Origin: Kitasatospora arboriphila
GTDB taxonomy: Bacteria > Actinomycetota > Actinomycetes > Mycobacteriales > Mycobacteriaceae
Reading direction: 5' to 3'
Assembly: GCF_000717275.1 (NCBI RefSeq)
Contig: NZ_JNYV01000004.1
Coordinates: 310,001 to 374,000 of the forward strand
Length of the DNA: 64,000 bases
Positions 1 to 9,702 of this stretch are shown in pieces. Numbering within the stretch: position 1 is the first letter of the stretch; the number at the start of each line of letters is the position of its first letter. A program made the translations under genes and the position numbers. The notes beneath the pieces were generated by a model. It saw only the letters and a list, made by a program, of their open reading frames with translations, was not told the origin of the DNA and made no database searches.

Positions 1-112
1 GGCCGGACGTCGGCAGGCGGGCGACGAACAGCGTTGTCCGATCAGGGGCCGGTACAGGCGAATAGACTCGCCGCAACCGAACTGGTCTGCAGCACCGGCC
101 CGAGATGGAGTC

Positions 113-1813
113 GTGGGAACCGCCTTGACGGATGTATTCGCCCGCTTACCCGGGGTCGCGACCGCGCGGCAGTATCGCCGGGAGTGGCTGCGTCCTGACA
201 TCACCGCGGGCCTGGTGTTGACCGCGCTGCTCATCCCGGCCGGGATGGGTTACGCAGAGGCGGCAGGGTTGCCCGCGTACGCCGGCCTGTATGCCACCAT
301 CGTCCCGCTCCTGGCGTATGCGGTGGTGGGCCCGTCGAAAATCCTTGTCCTCGGGCCGGATTCGTCGCTCGCGCCCCTGATCGCCGCAGCGGTGGTGCCG
401 CTGGCGGTGACCGGCGACCCGGAGACCGCGCTCGCCCTCGCCGGAATCCTCGCTGTCCTCGTCGGTCTCATCTTGCTCTTCGCCGGGTTCCTTCGGCTGG
501 GGTTCGTCACCGACCTGCTGTCGAAACCGATCCGGCTCGGATATCTGAACGCGATCGCGCTCATCGTGGTCGTCGGCCAGTTGCCGAAACTGCTGGGCTT
601 CTCCGTCGATGCCGACAACCTGATCGAGCAGGGATGGGACACCGCGCATGCCGCACTCAGCGGCGGCATCGACCTCGTCACCGCCGCAATCGGTTTCGGA
701 TCATTGGCGGTCATCGTCGCCTTCCGGCTCTGGATGCCCCGCGTGCCAGGGGTTCTCGTGGCCGTTGTGGCAGCGATCGTCGTCTCCGCGGCCCTGGGCC
801 TCACCGATGACGTCGGGATGGTCGGCGCGTTGCCCGACGGTATGCCGTTGCCGTCGTTCGGGGGAGTCGACTGGTCGGACGTGGCCGAACTCGTCGGGCC
901 CGCGGCCGGCATCGCGTTGATCGCATTCGCAGACACCGGTGTCCTGTCCCGCACGTTCGCGGCCCGTCATGGCGAAGAGGTGAACGGGAGCACGGAGATG
1001 AAGGCAATCGGCGTGGCCAACATCGCCGGCGGCCTCTTCAGCGGCTTCCCGATCTCGGCGAGTGGATCACGCACCCCCGTGGCCGAGCAGGCCGGGGCCA
1101 AGACCCAACTCGCCGGAGTCGTCGGGGCCCTCGCCGTCCTGGTTTTTGTGCTCGCGGCTCCGGGCGTCACCGCATATCTGCCCGACGCCACGCTCGCGGC
1201 CGTGGTGATCGTGGCCGCCACCGCTCTGGTCGACGTGAGCGGCATGGTCCGGATGTTCCGGATGAGCAGGATCGAGTTCGCTCTCGCGGTCGCGGCCTTC
1301 GTGGGCGTCGCGCTGGTCGGGGTGCTCGAGGGTGTCCTGGTCGCGATCGGCCTGTCCTTTGTCGCCGTGGTCGCGCGGGCCTGGCAGCCGTACCGCACCG
1401 AGCTCGTCCAGGTCGCCGACCGCCCCGGCTTCCACGACATCGCGCGCCACCCGGGCGGTCGCCGCATCCCGGGTCTTGTCTTGGTCCGCTTCGATGCACC
1501 GCTGTTCTTCGCGAACGGTGGCATCTTCGACGACTACGTCCGGTCGGTGGTCGCGGCGGCCCACGAGCGGGTCGACTGGGTGGTCGTGGCGGCCGAACCG
1601 GTGACCGGAATCGACACCACCGCGGTCGACGAACTCGTCGATCTCGACACCTATCTGGCGAGCAAGGGCATCCGTCTGGTCTTCGCGGAGATGAAGGGGC
1701 CCATGAAAGACAGGCTCATCCGATTCGGCCTGGGAGACAGATTCGGCCCCGATCGTTTCCATCCCACGATCGAGGCGGCGGTGGACGCGTTCAGGGGCCG
1801 CGAGGGCCGTTGA
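113..1813 (+). CDS. SulP-family anion transporter with C-terminal STAS domain
   Basis: 566-residue integral membrane protein of the SulP (SLC26-like) family, which moves sulfate, bicarbonate or dicarboxylates across the cytoplasmic membrane. The N-terminus shows the family signature region (LIPAGMGYAEAAGLPAYAGLY, about residues 40-60), followed by some ten hydrophobic segments to about residue 425. A cytoplasmic STAS domain fills about residues 440-555, with the expected GIDTTAVDEL loop. The start is a GTG; length is normal for the family. No carbonic anhydrase is fused or adjacent, so the substrate cannot be assigned. It is co-directional with rpsL but 327 bp away, so probably not part of that operon. 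Confidence 0.9.
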   Translation: MGTALTDVFARLPGVATARQYRREWLRPDITAGLVLTALLIPAGMGYAEAAGLPAYAGLYATIVPLLAYAVVGPSKILVLGPDSSLAPLIAAAVVPLAVTGDPETALALAGILAVLVGLILLFAGFLRLGFVTDLLSKPIRLGYLNAIALIVVVGQLPKLLGFSVDADNLIEQGWDTAHAALSGGIDLVTAAIGFGSLAVIVAFRLWMPRVPGVLVAVVAAIVVSAALGLTDDVGMVGALPDGMPLPSFGGVDWSDVAELVGPAAGIALIAFADTGVLSRTFAARHGEEVNGSTEMKAIGVANIAGGLFSGFPISASGSRTPVAEQAGAKTQLAGVVGALAVLVFVLAAPGVTAYLPDATLAAVVIVAATALVDVSGMVRMFRMSRIEFALAVAAFVGVALVGVLEGVLVAIGLSFVAVVARAWQPYRTELVQVADRPGFHDIARHPGGRRIPGLVLVRFDAPLFFANGGIFDDYVRSVVAAAHERVDWVVVAAEPVTGIDTTAVDELVDLDTYLASKGIRLVFAEMKGPMKDRLIRFGLGDRFGPDRFHPTIEAAVDAFRGREGR

Positions 1814-2140
1814 GTGGCTGCGTACGAACAGGCGACAACCTGCAGGATCGCTCCGGTCGGCGGCGGTGCTGGACGATTTTGACCTGCGGTCGCACGGTCG
1901 GTAGAGTTGACCGCTGGTGCCCGGCCTCCGCCATATTCTAGATCGGCCGGGTCCATCTGCGTGCCTTCAACTGCCGCGTCGGGCAATTTCGACACGCCCG
2001 ACCAAGGGGTAGGGAAGGCCACACCTGACCAGGGCGTTTGCCTCGGTGGGGCGTACTGCGGAAGAACCGATCACATCGGACTTGCCCGGAGCAGAAACCG
2101 CAGCAGAGACGAAGAACGCCAAACAAAGGAAGAACTCTCA
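1814..2140 (+). promoter_or_regulatory. Leader/promoter region of the rpsL operon
   Basis: 327-bp gap without a convincing gene. A reading frame runs through it into rpsL from 1907, but that is only an open upstream extension: the ribosomal protein begins at 2141. A TTGACC hexamer (1907-1912) and a TATTCT hexamer (1934-1939) resemble -35 and -10 elements, but their spacing of 21 bp is too long to be convincing. A purine-rich AAAGGAAG (about 2126-2132) is a good ribosome-binding site for the GTG at 2141. The long leader is typical of a strongly regulated ribosomal operon. Confidence 0.4.
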
Positions 2141-2515
2141 GTGCCAACTATCAACCAGCTGGTCCGCAAGGGCCGCCATGACAAGCCTGCCAAGCAGAAG
2201 ACGGCAGCGCTGAAGGGCAGCCCGCAGCGACGCGGCGTGTGCACTCGCGTCTACACAACTACCCCGAAGAAGCCGAACTCGGCGCTCCGGAAGGTGGCAC
2301 GTGTCCGTCTCACCAGCTCGGTCGAGGTGACCGCATACATCCCCGGTGAAGGCCACAACCTGCAGGAGCACTCGATGGTGCTCGTCCGCGGTGGTCGTGT
2401 GAAGGACCTCCCGGGTGTGCGTTACAAGGTCATCCGCGGTTCGCTCGACACCCAGGGTGTCAAGGCTCGCAAGCAGGGTCGCAGCAAGTACGGCGCGAAG
2501 AAGGAGAAGGGCTGA
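2141..2515 (+). CDS. rpsL: 30S ribosomal protein S12
   Basis: 124-residue S12, component of the decoding centre of the 30S subunit. The protein starts [12 protein letters not shown], the invariant family N-terminus, from a GTG codon at 2141 preceded by AAGGAAG. The loop [15 protein letters not shown] and the motif [13 protein letters not shown] are intact. Lys43 and Lys88, the classic sites of streptomycin-resistance mutations, are both wild type. The stop codon overlaps the ATG of rpsG by one base, indicating translational coupling. First gene of the str operon rpsL-rpsG-fusA-tuf. Confidence 0.98.
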   Translation: MPTINQLVRKGRHDKPAKQKTAALKGSPQRRGVCTRVYTTTPKKPNSALRKVARVRLTSSVEVTAYIPGEGHNLQEHSMVLVRGGRVKDLPGVRYKVIRGSLDTQGVKARKQGRSKYGAKKEKG

Positions 2516-2985
2516 TGCCACGTAAAGGACCCGCACCCAAGCGCCCCCTGATCAACGACCCGGTCTACGGCAGCCCCGTCGTGACCCAGCTGGTCAACAA
2601 GATCCTGCTGGACGGCAAGAAGTCGACCGCCGAGCGGATCGTCTACCAGGCCCTGGAACAGGCTCGTGAGAAGACCGGCACCGATCCGGTCGTCACCCTC
2701 AAGCGCGCGCTGGACAACGTCCGTCCGGCCCTCGAGGTCAAGAGCCGTCGCGTCGGTGGCGCCACCTACCAGGTGCCCATCGAGGTCAAGCCGGGCCGTG
2801 CCAACACCCTCGCGCTGCGTTGGCTGGTGACCTTCAGTCGCCAGCGTCGCGAGAAGACGATGGTCGAGCGTCTCGCCAACGAGCTGCTCGACGCCAGCAA
2901 CGGTCTGGGCGCGGCAGTCAAGCGCCGCGAGGACACCCACAAGATGGCCGAGGCCAACCGGGCGTTCGCGCACTACCGCTGGTGA
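2515..2985 (+). CDS. rpsG: 30S ribosomal protein S7
   Basis: 156-residue S7, the primary 16S rRNA-binding protein that nucleates the 30S head and contacts the E-site tRNA. It starts [12 protein letters not shown] and ends RAFAHYRW, with the conserved [12 protein letters not shown] and [11 protein letters not shown] segments in place. The length matches other bacterial S7 proteins. The ATG overlaps the rpsL stop by one base. In other bacteria S7 can autoregulate the str operon translationally; no such site can be defined here by eye. Confidence 0.98.
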   Translation: MPRKGPAPKRPLINDPVYGSPVVTQLVNKILLDGKKSTAERIVYQALEQAREKTGTDPVVTLKRALDNVRPALEVKSRRVGGATYQVPIEVKPGRANTLALRWLVTFSRQRREKTMVERLANELLDASNGLGAAVKRREDTHKMAEANRAFAHYRW

Positions 2986-3053
2986 CAACGGGCTGCCGGC
3001 CCTCCAGGCCGGCGGCTACAACAACTTTCAGGCAATACAGAGTGAGGAATTAA

Positions 3054-5159
3054 GTGGCACAGGAAGTGCTCAGCGACCTCAACAAGGTTCGCAACATCGG
3101 CATCATGGCTCACATCGATGCCGGCAAGACCACCACCACCGAGCGAATCCTCTTCTACACCGGCGTCAACTACAAGATCGGCGAGACGCACGACGGCGCC
3201 TCGACGACCGACTGGATGGAGCAGGAGAAGGAGCGGGGTATCACCATCACCTCCGCTGCGGTGACCTGTTTCTGGAACAAGAACCAGATCAACATCATCG
3301 ACACCCCCGGGCACGTCGACTTCACCGTCGAGGTGGAGCGAAGCCTGCGTGTGCTCGATGGTGCGGTAGCGGTGTTCGACGGTAAAGAAGGCGTGGAGCC
3401 GCAGTCCGAGCAGGTCTGGCGGCAGGCCGAGAAGTACGAAGTCCCCCGTATCTGCTTCGTTAACAAGATGGACAAGCTGGGCGCCGACTTCTACTTCACG
3501 GTGCGCACCATCGAAGAGCGTCTCGGTGCCAAGCCGCTGGTTCTCCAGCTGCCGATCGGTGCCGAGGACGACTTCGACGGTGTCGTGGACCTCATCGAGA
3601 TGAAGGCGATCACCTGGCGCGGCGTCGTGCCGACCGGTGCCGAGCCGACCATCGAGGAGATCCCGGCCGATCTGCTGGAGAAGGCCAAGGAGTACCGCGA
3701 GAAGCTGATGGAGACGGTCGCCGAGACCGACGAAGCGCTGCTCGAAAAGTACTTCGGTGGCGAAGAGCTCAGCATCGCCGAGGTCAAGGCGGCCATCCGC
3801 AAGCTCACGGTCACCCGTGAGCTGTACCCGGTGCTGTGTGGCTCGGCGTTCAAGAACAAGGGCGTGCAGCCCATGCTCGACGCGGTCATCGACTACCTGC
3901 CCAGCCCGCTCGACGTTCCCTCTGTGGAAGGTCACGCGGTCGGCAACGAAGAAGAGATCCTGTCGCGCAAGCCGTCTGCCGACGAGCCGTTCGCGGCGCT
4001 GGCATTCAAGATCGCCTCGCACCCGTTCTTCGGCAAGCTGACGTTCGTGCGTGTGTACTCCGGACACATCACGGCAGGCACCGGCGTGCTCAATGCCACC
4101 AAGGGCAAGAAAGAGCGCATCGGCAAGCTGTTCCAGATGCACGCCAACAAGGAAATGCCGGTCGAGGATGCCACGGCAGGCCACATCTACGCGATGATCG
4201 GCCTCAAGGACACCACCACCGGTGACACCTTGTGCGACTCGAATGCACCGATCGTCCTGGAATCGATGAGCTTCCCGGACCCGGTCATCAACGTCTCGAT
4301 CGAGCCGAAGACCAAGTCCGACCAGGAGAAGCTGGGTGTCGCCATCCAGAAACTGGCCGAAGAGGACCCCACGTTCTCGGTCAAGCTGGACGACGAGACC
4401 GGCCAGACCGTCATCGGCGGCATGGGCGAGCTCCACCTCGACATCCTGGTCGACCGCATGAAGCGCGAGTTCAAGGTCGAGGCCAACGTCGGTAAGCCCC
4501 AGGTGGCCTACCGAGAGACCATCCGCAAGACGGTCGAGAAGCACGACTACACCCACAAGAAGCAGACCGGTGGCAGTGGCCAGTTCGCAAAGGTCATCGT
4601 CAAGCTGGAGCCGTTGGTGGATGCCGAAGACGGCGCCACCTACGAGTTCGTCAATGCCGTGACCGGTGGTCGCGTCCCGCGTGAGTACATCCCTTCTGTG
4701 GATGCCGGCGCCCAGGACGCGATGCAGTACGGCGTGCTCGCGGGCTACCCGCTGGTCAACTTGAAGTTCACTCTGCTCGACGGCGCCTACCATGACGTCG
4801 ACTCGTCGGAGATGGCGTTCAAGATCGCCGGATCGGCTGCGATGAAAGAAGCAGCCAGGATGGCGGGCCCGGTGATCCTGGAACCGTTGATGGCCGTAGA
4901 GGTCACGACGCCCGAGGATTACATGGGTGACGTGATCGGCGACCTCAACTCACGCCGTGGTCAAATCCAGGCCATGGAAGAGCGCAGCGGCGCCCGTGTC
5001 GTCAAGGCACTGGTTCCGCTGTCGGAGATGTTCGGCTACATCGGAGACCTCCGGTCGAAGACCCAGGGCCGGGCAAACTACTCCATGGTGTTCGACTCGT
5101 ACGCTGAAGTACCGGCGAACGTGTCGAAGGAGATCATTGCCAAAGCAACGGGTGAGTGA
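3054..5159 (+). CDS. fusA: Elongation factor G
   Basis: 701-residue translocase GTPase that moves tRNAs and mRNA through the ribosome. GTP-binding motifs are clear: G1 [13 protein letters not shown] (about residue 18), G3 DTPGHVDF, G4 NKMDK. The switch I segment ([10 protein letters not shown]) is intact and domains II-V follow without a break. The start is GTG at 3054, 68 bp after rpsG. The true coding strand is plus: a long open frame on the minus strand (2973-4793) is only a codon-bias shadow. Third gene of the str operon. Confidence 0.98.
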   Translation: MAQEVLSDLNKVRNIGIMAHIDAGKTTTTERILFYTGVNYKIGETHDGASTTDWMEQEKERGITITSAAVTCFWNKNQINIIDTPGHVDFTVEVERSLRVLDGAVAVFDGKEGVEPQSEQVWRQAEKYEVPRICFVNKMDKLGADFYFTVRTIEERLGAKPLVLQLPIGAEDDFDGVVDLIEMKAITWRGVVPTGAEPTIEEIPADLLEKAKEYREKLMETVAETDEALLEKYFGGEELSIAEVKAAIRKLTVTRELYPVLCGSAFKNKGVQPMLDAVIDYLPSPLDVPSVEGHAVGNEEEILSRKPSADEPFAALAFKIASHPFFGKLTFVRVYSGHITAGTGVLNATKGKKERIGKLFQMHANKEMPVEDATAGHIYAMIGLKDTTTGDTLCDSNAPIVLESMSFPDPVINVSIEPKTKSDQEKLGVAIQKLAEEDPTFSVKLDDETGQTVIGGMGELHLDILVDRMKREFKVEANVGKPQVAYRETIRKTVEKHDYTHKKQTGGSGQFAKVIVKLEPLVDAEDGATYEFVNAVTGGRVPREYIPSVDAGAQDAMQYGVLAGYPLVNLKFTLLDGAYHDVDSSEMAFKIAGSAAMKEAARMAGPVILEPLMAVEVTTPEDYMGDVIGDLNSRRGQIQAMEERSGARVVKALVPLSEMFGYIGDLRSKTQGRANYSMVFDSYAEVPANVSKEIIAKATGE

Positions 5160-5214
5160 TCACTCTCCCGTCGCCTCGGCGATAGCGCCACCGGCGCACA
5201 GCAGATAAGAATCG

Positions 5215-5251
5215 CTTGTCGGCGGGGGACGTGAGTCCCTTGCCGAGCAAG
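5215..5251 (+). other. Hairpin in the fusA-tuf spacer
   Basis: Within the 157-bp gap between fusA and tuf an imperfect stem-loop can be drawn. CTTG (5215-5218) pairs with CAAG (5248-5251), TCGGC (5219-5223) with GCCGA (5242-5246), and GGGAC (5226-5230) with GTCCC (5235-5239) around a GTGA loop. There is no T-run after it. It may stabilise or process the transcript, or form part of a separate tuf leader. Function is not established. Confidence 0.35.
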
Positions 5252-5316
5252 AACTAAACACCCAGTGAAACCCGGAAGATTCCGGTTCACGACAACAAGT
5301 CCAGGAGGACAATCAA

Positions 5317-6507
5317 GTGGCGAAGGCGAAGTTCGAGCGGACCAAGCCGCACGTGAACATCGGCACCATCGGTCACGTCGACCACGGCAAGACCACGCTG
5401 ACGGCGGCCATCACCAAGGTGTTGCACGACAAGTTCCCGGATCTCAACGCGAGCTTTGCGTTCGATCAGATCGACAAGGCTCCGGAAGAGAAGGCTCGTG
5501 GTATCACGATCAACATCTCGCATGTTGAGTACCAGACGGAGAAGCGTCACTACGCCCACGTCGATGCTCCTGGTCACGCGGACTACATCAAGAACATGAT
5601 CACCGGTGCAGCCCAGATGGACGGCGCCATCCTCGTGGTCGCCGCCACCGACGGCCCGATGCCGCAGACCCGCGAGCACGTGCTGCTCGCGCGTCAGGTC
5701 GGCGTGCCTTACATCCTGGTCGCGCTGAACAAGGCCGACATGGTTGATGACGACGAGATCATCGAGCTGGTCGAGATGGAGGTGCGCGAGCTCCTCGCTG
5801 CACAGGACTTCGACGAAGACGCTCCGGTCATCAAGGTCTCGGCCCTGAAGGCACTCGAAGGCGACCCCGAGTGGGTCAAGACCGTCGAAGAGCTCATGGA
5901 CGCTGTCGACGAGAGCATCCCGGAGCCGGTTCGTGAGACCGAGAAGCCCTTCCTCATGCCTGTGGAGGACGTGTTCACGATCACCGGTCGTGGCACCGTC
6001 GTCACCGGTCGTGTGGAGCGTGGCGAGGTCAAGGTGAACGAGGAAGTCGACATCGTCGGCATCCGCGAGAAGAGCACCAAGACCACCGTCACCGGTATCG
6101 AGATGTTCCACAAGCTCCTCGACTCGGCACAGGCGGGCGACAACGCCGGTCTGCTGCTGCGTGGTCTGAAGCGCGAAGACGTCGAGCGTGGACAGGTTGT
6201 CATCAAGCCGGGCACCACCACCCCGCACACCGAGTTCGAAGGACAGGCCTACATCCTGTCCAAGGACGAAGGCGGACGGCACACCCCGTTCTTCAACAAC
6301 TACCGTCCCCAGTTCTACTTCCGTACAACTGACGTGACGGGCGTTGTGACCCTGCCCGAGGGCACCGAGATGGTCATGCCCGGTGACAACACCGAGATGT
6401 CCGTCAAGCTGATCCAGCCGGTCGCCATGGACGAGGGCCTGCGCTTCGCGATCCGTGAGGGTGGCCGCACCGTCGGTGCCGGTCGCGTCACGAAAATCAA
6501 CAAGTAA
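5317..6507 (+). CDS. tuf: Elongation factor Tu
   Basis: 396-residue GTPase that delivers aminoacyl-tRNA to the ribosome. Motifs: G1 GHVDHGKTT (about residue 19), switch [17 protein letters not shown]3 DAPGHADY, G4 NKAD, and the C-terminal beta-barrel domains ending GRVTKINK. The start is GTG at 5317, with AGGAGG about ten bases upstream. Fourth and last gene of the str operon, closed by an intrinsic terminator 25 bp downstream. Only one tuf copy is visible in this window, as expected for actinobacteria. Confidence 0.98.
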   Translation: MAKAKFERTKPHVNIGTIGHVDHGKTTLTAAITKVLHDKFPDLNASFAFDQIDKAPEEKARGITINISHVEYQTEKRHYAHVDAPGHADYIKNMITGAAQMDGAILVVAATDGPMPQTREHVLLARQVGVPYILVALNKADMVDDDEIIELVEMEVRELLAAQDFDEDAPVIKVSALKALEGDPEWVKTVEELMDAVDESIPEPVRETEKPFLMPVEDVFTITGRGTVVTGRVERGEVKVNEEVDIVGIREKSTKTTVTGIEMFHKLLDSAQAGDNAGLLLRGLKREDVERGQVVIKPGTTTPHTEFEGQAYILSKDEGGRHTPFFNNYRPQFYFRTTDVTGVVTLPEGTEMVMPGDNTEMSVKLIQPVAMDEGLRFAIREGGRTVGAGRVTKINK

Positions 6508-6531
6508 GCAGTAACAGAACAAACGCAAAAG

Positions 6532-6562
6532 CGCCCGACCCCATCAGGGGTCGGGCGTTTTT
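6532..6562 (+). terminator. Intrinsic terminator after tuf
   Basis: A perfect 11-bp stem, CGCCCGACCCC (6532-6542) with GGGGTCGGGCG (6547-6557), closes a four-base ATCA loop and is followed by five T residues (6558-6562). This is a textbook Rho-independent terminator and ends the rpsL-rpsG-fusA-tuf transcription unit. Confidence 0.93.
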
Positions 6563-6614
6563 GTGTGCCGGGGTCGATGGATACGTGTGACGTGGTTTAC
6601 AAGTAACTCCGCCA

Positions 6615-6640
6615 AAGATACGGTTATAGAAATTCGTTTC
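6615..6640 (+). promoter_or_regulatory. Putative promoter/operator of the first P450 gene
   Basis: AAGATAC (6615-6621) followed by a TTAT-rich stretch and the palindrome AGAAA-TTCG-TTTCT (6629-6642) lies just upstream of the ribosome-binding site GGAGG. A similar arrangement (AAGATAC at 14380-14386, then AT-rich sequence with GAAATCGTT) precedes the second P450 gene at nearly the same distance from its start. The shared element could be a promoter or a binding site for the TetR protein encoded at 15761. Confidence 0.35.
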
Positions 6641-6655
6641 TTCGGAGGTCGACGT

Positions 6656-7993
6656 ATGCCCACCAAGTTCTCGCAGATCCCTTCCGGGAGTGGCCTCAAA
6701 GAGGTCCCTTTCTCGACGCGCAACGGCGTCATGGAGGTCCTGGCCATGCGCCACGACCCGTTCAAGCAGTCGGATGAACGCCACGCCAAGTACGGGCGGG
6801 TCTCGGGTATCAACGCTTTCGGGCAGAAGATCGTCATCGCTTCGGGCCCCGACGCCTGCGACGAGATCCTGATGAACAAGAAGAAGGCCTTTGCGAACGG
6901 GCCGGCGTGGACCTATCTCATCGGGCCGTTCTTCAACCGGGGTGTCATGCTGCTGGACTCCGACGAGCACCGTCACCACCGGCTCATCCTGCAGCAGGCG
7001 TTCAACGCCAAGGTGTTGCGCGGATACATGGACGCGATGCAGCCGATCATCCGTGACCGGGTCGCTCAGTTCCCGACGGGAAAGGTGCTGCTGTTCCACG
7101 AGTTCAAGGCGCTGACCCTCGATGTCGCCCTCGAGGTGTTCCTCGGTATGGAACTGCCGAAAGCCGAGGCGGACAGACTCAACAAAGCCTTCCTGGAGAC
7201 CGTGCAGGCAGGCGTCGCGGTGATCCGCAAACCGGTCCCCGGTACCCGGTGGTGGAAAGGTCTCCGCTCACGCAAGATCCTCGAAGAGTTCTTCTACAAG
7301 CACATCCCCGCCAAGCGGGCGACCGAGACACCCGACCTCTTCTCCGTGCTCTGTCACGCCGAAAGCGATGAGGGACACAGCTTCACCGACGAGGACGTCG
7401 TCAACCACATGATCTTCGTGCTGATGGCCGCCCATGACACGTCCACCATCACGATGACCCAGATGTGCTACCGCATGGCCAAGTCGCCGCAGTGGCAGGT
7501 GCGCGCCCGCGAGCAGTCCCGCGAGCTGGGTTCGGAACTGAGCTACGACGACCTCGCCGCGCTGACCGACCTCGACCTGATCATGAAAGAGTCGCTGCGG
7601 ATGTGCACCCCGGTCCCGGCGCACCCCCGGATGACCGTGCAGGACACCGAGATCCAGGGCTATTACCTGCCCAAGGGCACCATGGTGACGGTGCCCAGCA
7701 TGATCAACCACCTCGACCCCGAGTACTGGAAAGACCCGTGGACGTTCGACCCCGAGCGTTTCAGCAAGGAGCGGGCCGAGGACAAGGTCCATCGCATGGC
7801 ATGGAGCCCGTTCGGCGGCGGAGTGCACAAGTGCATCGGTTTGTACTTCGGACAGATGGAGGTCAAGACGATCATGCATCAGTTGTTGCGCAACTTCGAG
7901 TGGTCGGTGCCCGACAGCTATGAGATCCCGATGAACTATGCGTCCTTGCCCATTCCCAAGGACGGATTCCCGGTGACGCTGCGCCGGTTGTGA
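6656..7993 (+). CDS. Cytochrome P450 (first of two paralogues)
   Basis: 445-residue soluble P450 monooxygenase. The I-helix oxygen-activation motif is AAHDTST, the K-helix ExxR is KESLRM, and the haem-binding loop is FGGGVHKCIG with the axial Cys near residue 390. The start chosen is ATG 6656, preceded by GGAGG; the frame is open further upstream but without a comparable ribosome-binding site. It is strongly similar along its full length to the P450 at 14424 and has the same length, so the two are recent paralogues. No ferredoxin is adjacent; a ferredoxin reductase lies at 23735. The substrate is unknown, although steroid-related genes lie elsewhere in the window. Confidence 0.9.
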   Translation: MPTKFSQIPSGSGLKEVPFSTRNGVMEVLAMRHDPFKQSDERHAKYGRVSGINAFGQKIVIASGPDACDEILMNKKKAFANGPAWTYLIGPFFNRGVMLLDSDEHRHHRLILQQAFNAKVLRGYMDAMQPIIRDRVAQFPTGKVLLFHEFKALTLDVALEVFLGMELPKAEADRLNKAFLETVQAGVAVIRKPVPGTRWWKGLRSRKILEEFFYKHIPAKRATETPDLFSVLCHAESDEGHSFTDEDVVNHMIFVLMAAHDTSTITMTQMCYRMAKSPQWQVRAREQSRELGSELSYDDLAALTDLDLIMKESLRMCTPVPAHPRMTVQDTEIQGYYLPKGTMVTVPSMINHLDPEYWKDPWTFDPERFSKERAEDKVHRMAWSPFGGGVHKCIGLYFGQMEVKTIMHQLLRNFEWSVPDSYEIPMNYASLPIPKDGFPVTLRRL

Positions 7994-8070
7994 TATCTAT
8001 TCACCTCGACAGCCGGTGACAGTCGGGGCCGAGAACCGCGCCCGGGCCGGCGGGGTGAGGGTGCCACAGC

Positions 8071-8988
8071 ATGAGCTTCTTCGGACAGGGTGGTAGCAAC
8101 CGCGAACCAAGCTTCCTTCGGACGTTTGTGCCGATTCTGCTGTTCACGCTGCTCTGCGGAATCGTCGGTCCGATCTTCCTGGTGGCGTACTTCCTCATCG
8201 ACGATCCCCTCACCGGCTGGATGTTCTACGCCGGCCTGGGGATCACGGTCGCAGACGTGGTCATCGGATACTTTGTCGCACAGTCGCTCTACCGTCGCCG
8301 ACGCAAACGGTACAACCTGGAACGGAACGGCAGGTTCGGCATCGGCGAGGTGCGCTCGGTGGACCAGACCAACGTGCGCATCAACGGACAGCCGATGATG
8401 AAGATCTCGCTGGCCATCTCCGGCGACGGCATCGCCCCGTTCGAGGCGACCAAACGCGCGGTGGTGCCGTTCATGTTCTTGCCGGCTTTGCGGTCGCACA
8501 GAGTTGCGGTGCTCGTCGACACCTACTCGGGTGAGTTCGACATCGACTGGCAGCGCACCGCACTGCTGGCCGGGACGTCGCCCGCGCGCTTCACCGACAC
8601 CGAAACCGGTGAGGAGTTCGATCTGTCCGGTAAGAGTGACGCCCTGATCGAGATCATGAGGGTCTTCGCCGAGAACAACATCCCGTTCGGAGGCAGGGTG
8701 GACCTGCGGTCGAATCCGGTTGTGCGTGAGCAGGTGATGGACATCGCGCGACGTCACGGACGTCCGGACGGGTTCGCCCAGCAGGGGCCGCCGGGCCGTC
8801 CCACATCGGGGCGGCCGGACATGAGCAAGCCGGGCGCGGCTTCGTTCACACCCCCGCCTGCCGCGCCGCCCGGTCCACCACGCACACCTGGCCAGCGGCT
8901 GGCCGAACTCGAGTCGATGCGTGCGGCGGGCACCATCAGCCTCGAGGAGTACCGCGCGGTACGTACCAGGATTCTCAACGATTTCTGA
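8071..8988 (+). CDS. Membrane protein with C-terminal SHOCT domain
   Basis: 305-residue protein of unknown function. Two hydrophobic helices lie at about residues 15-38 and 45-70, followed by a basic stretch (YRRRRKRYN). A soluble middle domain of about 130 residues and a Pro/Gly-rich linker (residues 230-270) follow. The C-terminal 30 residues (RLAELESMRAAGTISLEEYR) are a clear SHOCT motif, a short oligomerisation or interaction module. It starts at ATG 8071 and ends just before the putative PopR-type operators. No enzymatic motif was seen. Confidence 0.7.
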   Translation: MSFFGQGGSNREPSFLRTFVPILLFTLLCGIVGPIFLVAYFLIDDPLTGWMFYAGLGITVADVVIGYFVAQSLYRRRRKRYNLERNGRFGIGEVRSVDQTNVRINGQPMMKISLAISGDGIAPFEATKRAVVPFMFLPALRSHRVAVLVDTYSGEFDIDWQRTALLAGTSPARFTDTETGEEFDLSGKSDALIEIMRVFAENNIPFGGRVDLRSNPVVREQVMDIARRHGRPDGFAQQGPPGRPTSGRPDMSKPGAASFTPPPAAPPGPPRTPGQRLAELESMRAAGTISLEEYRAVRTRILNDF

Positions 8989-8998
8989 CGTTTGCGTT

Positions 8999-9043
8999 GC
9001 TGCCGTCGGCAGAACCGCTCAGGGCTGATCCGCTCTCGGCAGC
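8999..9043 (+). promoter_or_regulatory. Two PopR/ClgR-type palindromes upstream of the ClpP pair
   Basis: GCTGCC-GTC-GGCAGA (8999-9013) matches 11 of 12 positions of the PopR box TCTGCC-N3-GGCAGA described for the Streptomyces clpP3-clpP4 operon (recalled from the literature). A weaker copy, TCCGCT-CTC-GGCAGC, lies at 9029-9043. The two centres are 30 bp apart, about three helical turns, so both would face the same side of the DNA. The site sits 40-85 bp before the first ClpP start, the usual place for an activator. Confidence 0.6.
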
Positions 9044-9084
9044 AACATCTTTCGCTTGCCCCGGGCTGGGTCCACAGTGGGGTC

Positions 9085-9702
9085 ATGAGTGACAACTACA
9101 CACCTCCGGCCATCATCGACGACGAATTGCAGACGCGGCTCTTTCACCAACGGGTGATCGTGCTCGGCGATCAGCTCGACCAGAAGCTCGGCAACAGGCT
9201 GTGCAGTCAGCTGCTCTTGCTGTCGGCCGACGATTCGCGCAAAGACATCAGCTTCTGGATCAACTCGCCTGGAGGCTCGGTGCCGGCGATGCTCGCGATC
9301 ATGGACGTCATGCGGGCCATTCCGAACGACGTCAGCACCCTTGCCCTCGGAATCGCCGCCAGCGCCGGCCAATTCCTGTTGTCGGCGGGGACGCCGGGCA
9401 AACGTCATGCGCTGACGCATTCCCGGATCTTGATGCACCAGGGTTCGTCCGGCATCGGTGGAACCGCGGTCGACGTCGAGTTGCAGGCCGACGATTTGCG
9501 GCACACCCGCGACACGGTGCTTGCGCTGATCGCCGAGCACACCGGACAACCCGCCGAGAAGATCTGGAACGACTCGTTACGGGACCGGTGGTACACGGCG
9601 GAGCAGGCAGTCGAATACGGATTCGTGGATCGCATCGCCGACGGTGTCGCGGACATCTATCCGGCGTCGGCCCGCCCGGTTGCACTGGGAGGCGTCCGAT
9701 GA
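9085..9702 (+). CDS. ClpP-family serine protease, ClpP1-like, triad intact
   Basis: 205-residue ClpP paralogue. The catalytic triad is present by alignment with mycobacterial ClpP1: Ser93 (in GIAASAGQF), His118 (in RILMHQ) and Asp167 (in LRDRWY). The substrate-binding INSPGG motif is at about residue 59. The start is ATG 9085; the open frame extends upstream but over the operators. It overlaps the following ClpP gene by four bases (ATGA), so the two are translationally coupled. In actinobacteria such a second clpP pair (clpP3/clpP4) is normally a backup to clpP1P2 under PopR. No Clp ATPase is adjacent. Assigned as an accessory ClpP rather than the housekeeping copy. Confidence 0.85.
   Translation: MSDNYTPPAIIDDELQTRLFHQRVIVLGDQLDQKLGNRLCSQLLLLSADDSRKDISFWINSPGGSVPAMLAIMDVMRAIPNDVSTLALGIAASAGQFLLSAGTPGKRHALTHSRILMHQGSSGIGGTAVDVELQADDLRHTRDTVLALIAEHTGQPAEKIWNDSLRDRWYTAEQAVEYGFVDRIADGVADIYPASARPVALGGVR

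Noticed and set aside
1907..1939. rpsL promoter with TTGACC and TATTCT as -35/-10
   Set aside because: The 21-bp spacing is outside the normal range; kept only as a possibility in the leader entry.
1907..2140. N-terminal extension of rpsL from 1907
   Set aside because: S12 is universally about 124 residues and its conserved N-terminus [10 protein letters not shown] begins at 2141 after a good ribosome-binding site.
2973..4793. 606-residue open frame on the minus strand opposite fusA
   Set aside because: It is the antisense shadow of the highly expressed, high-GC fusA gene and encodes a low-complexity Leu/Asp/His-rich sequence with no family match.
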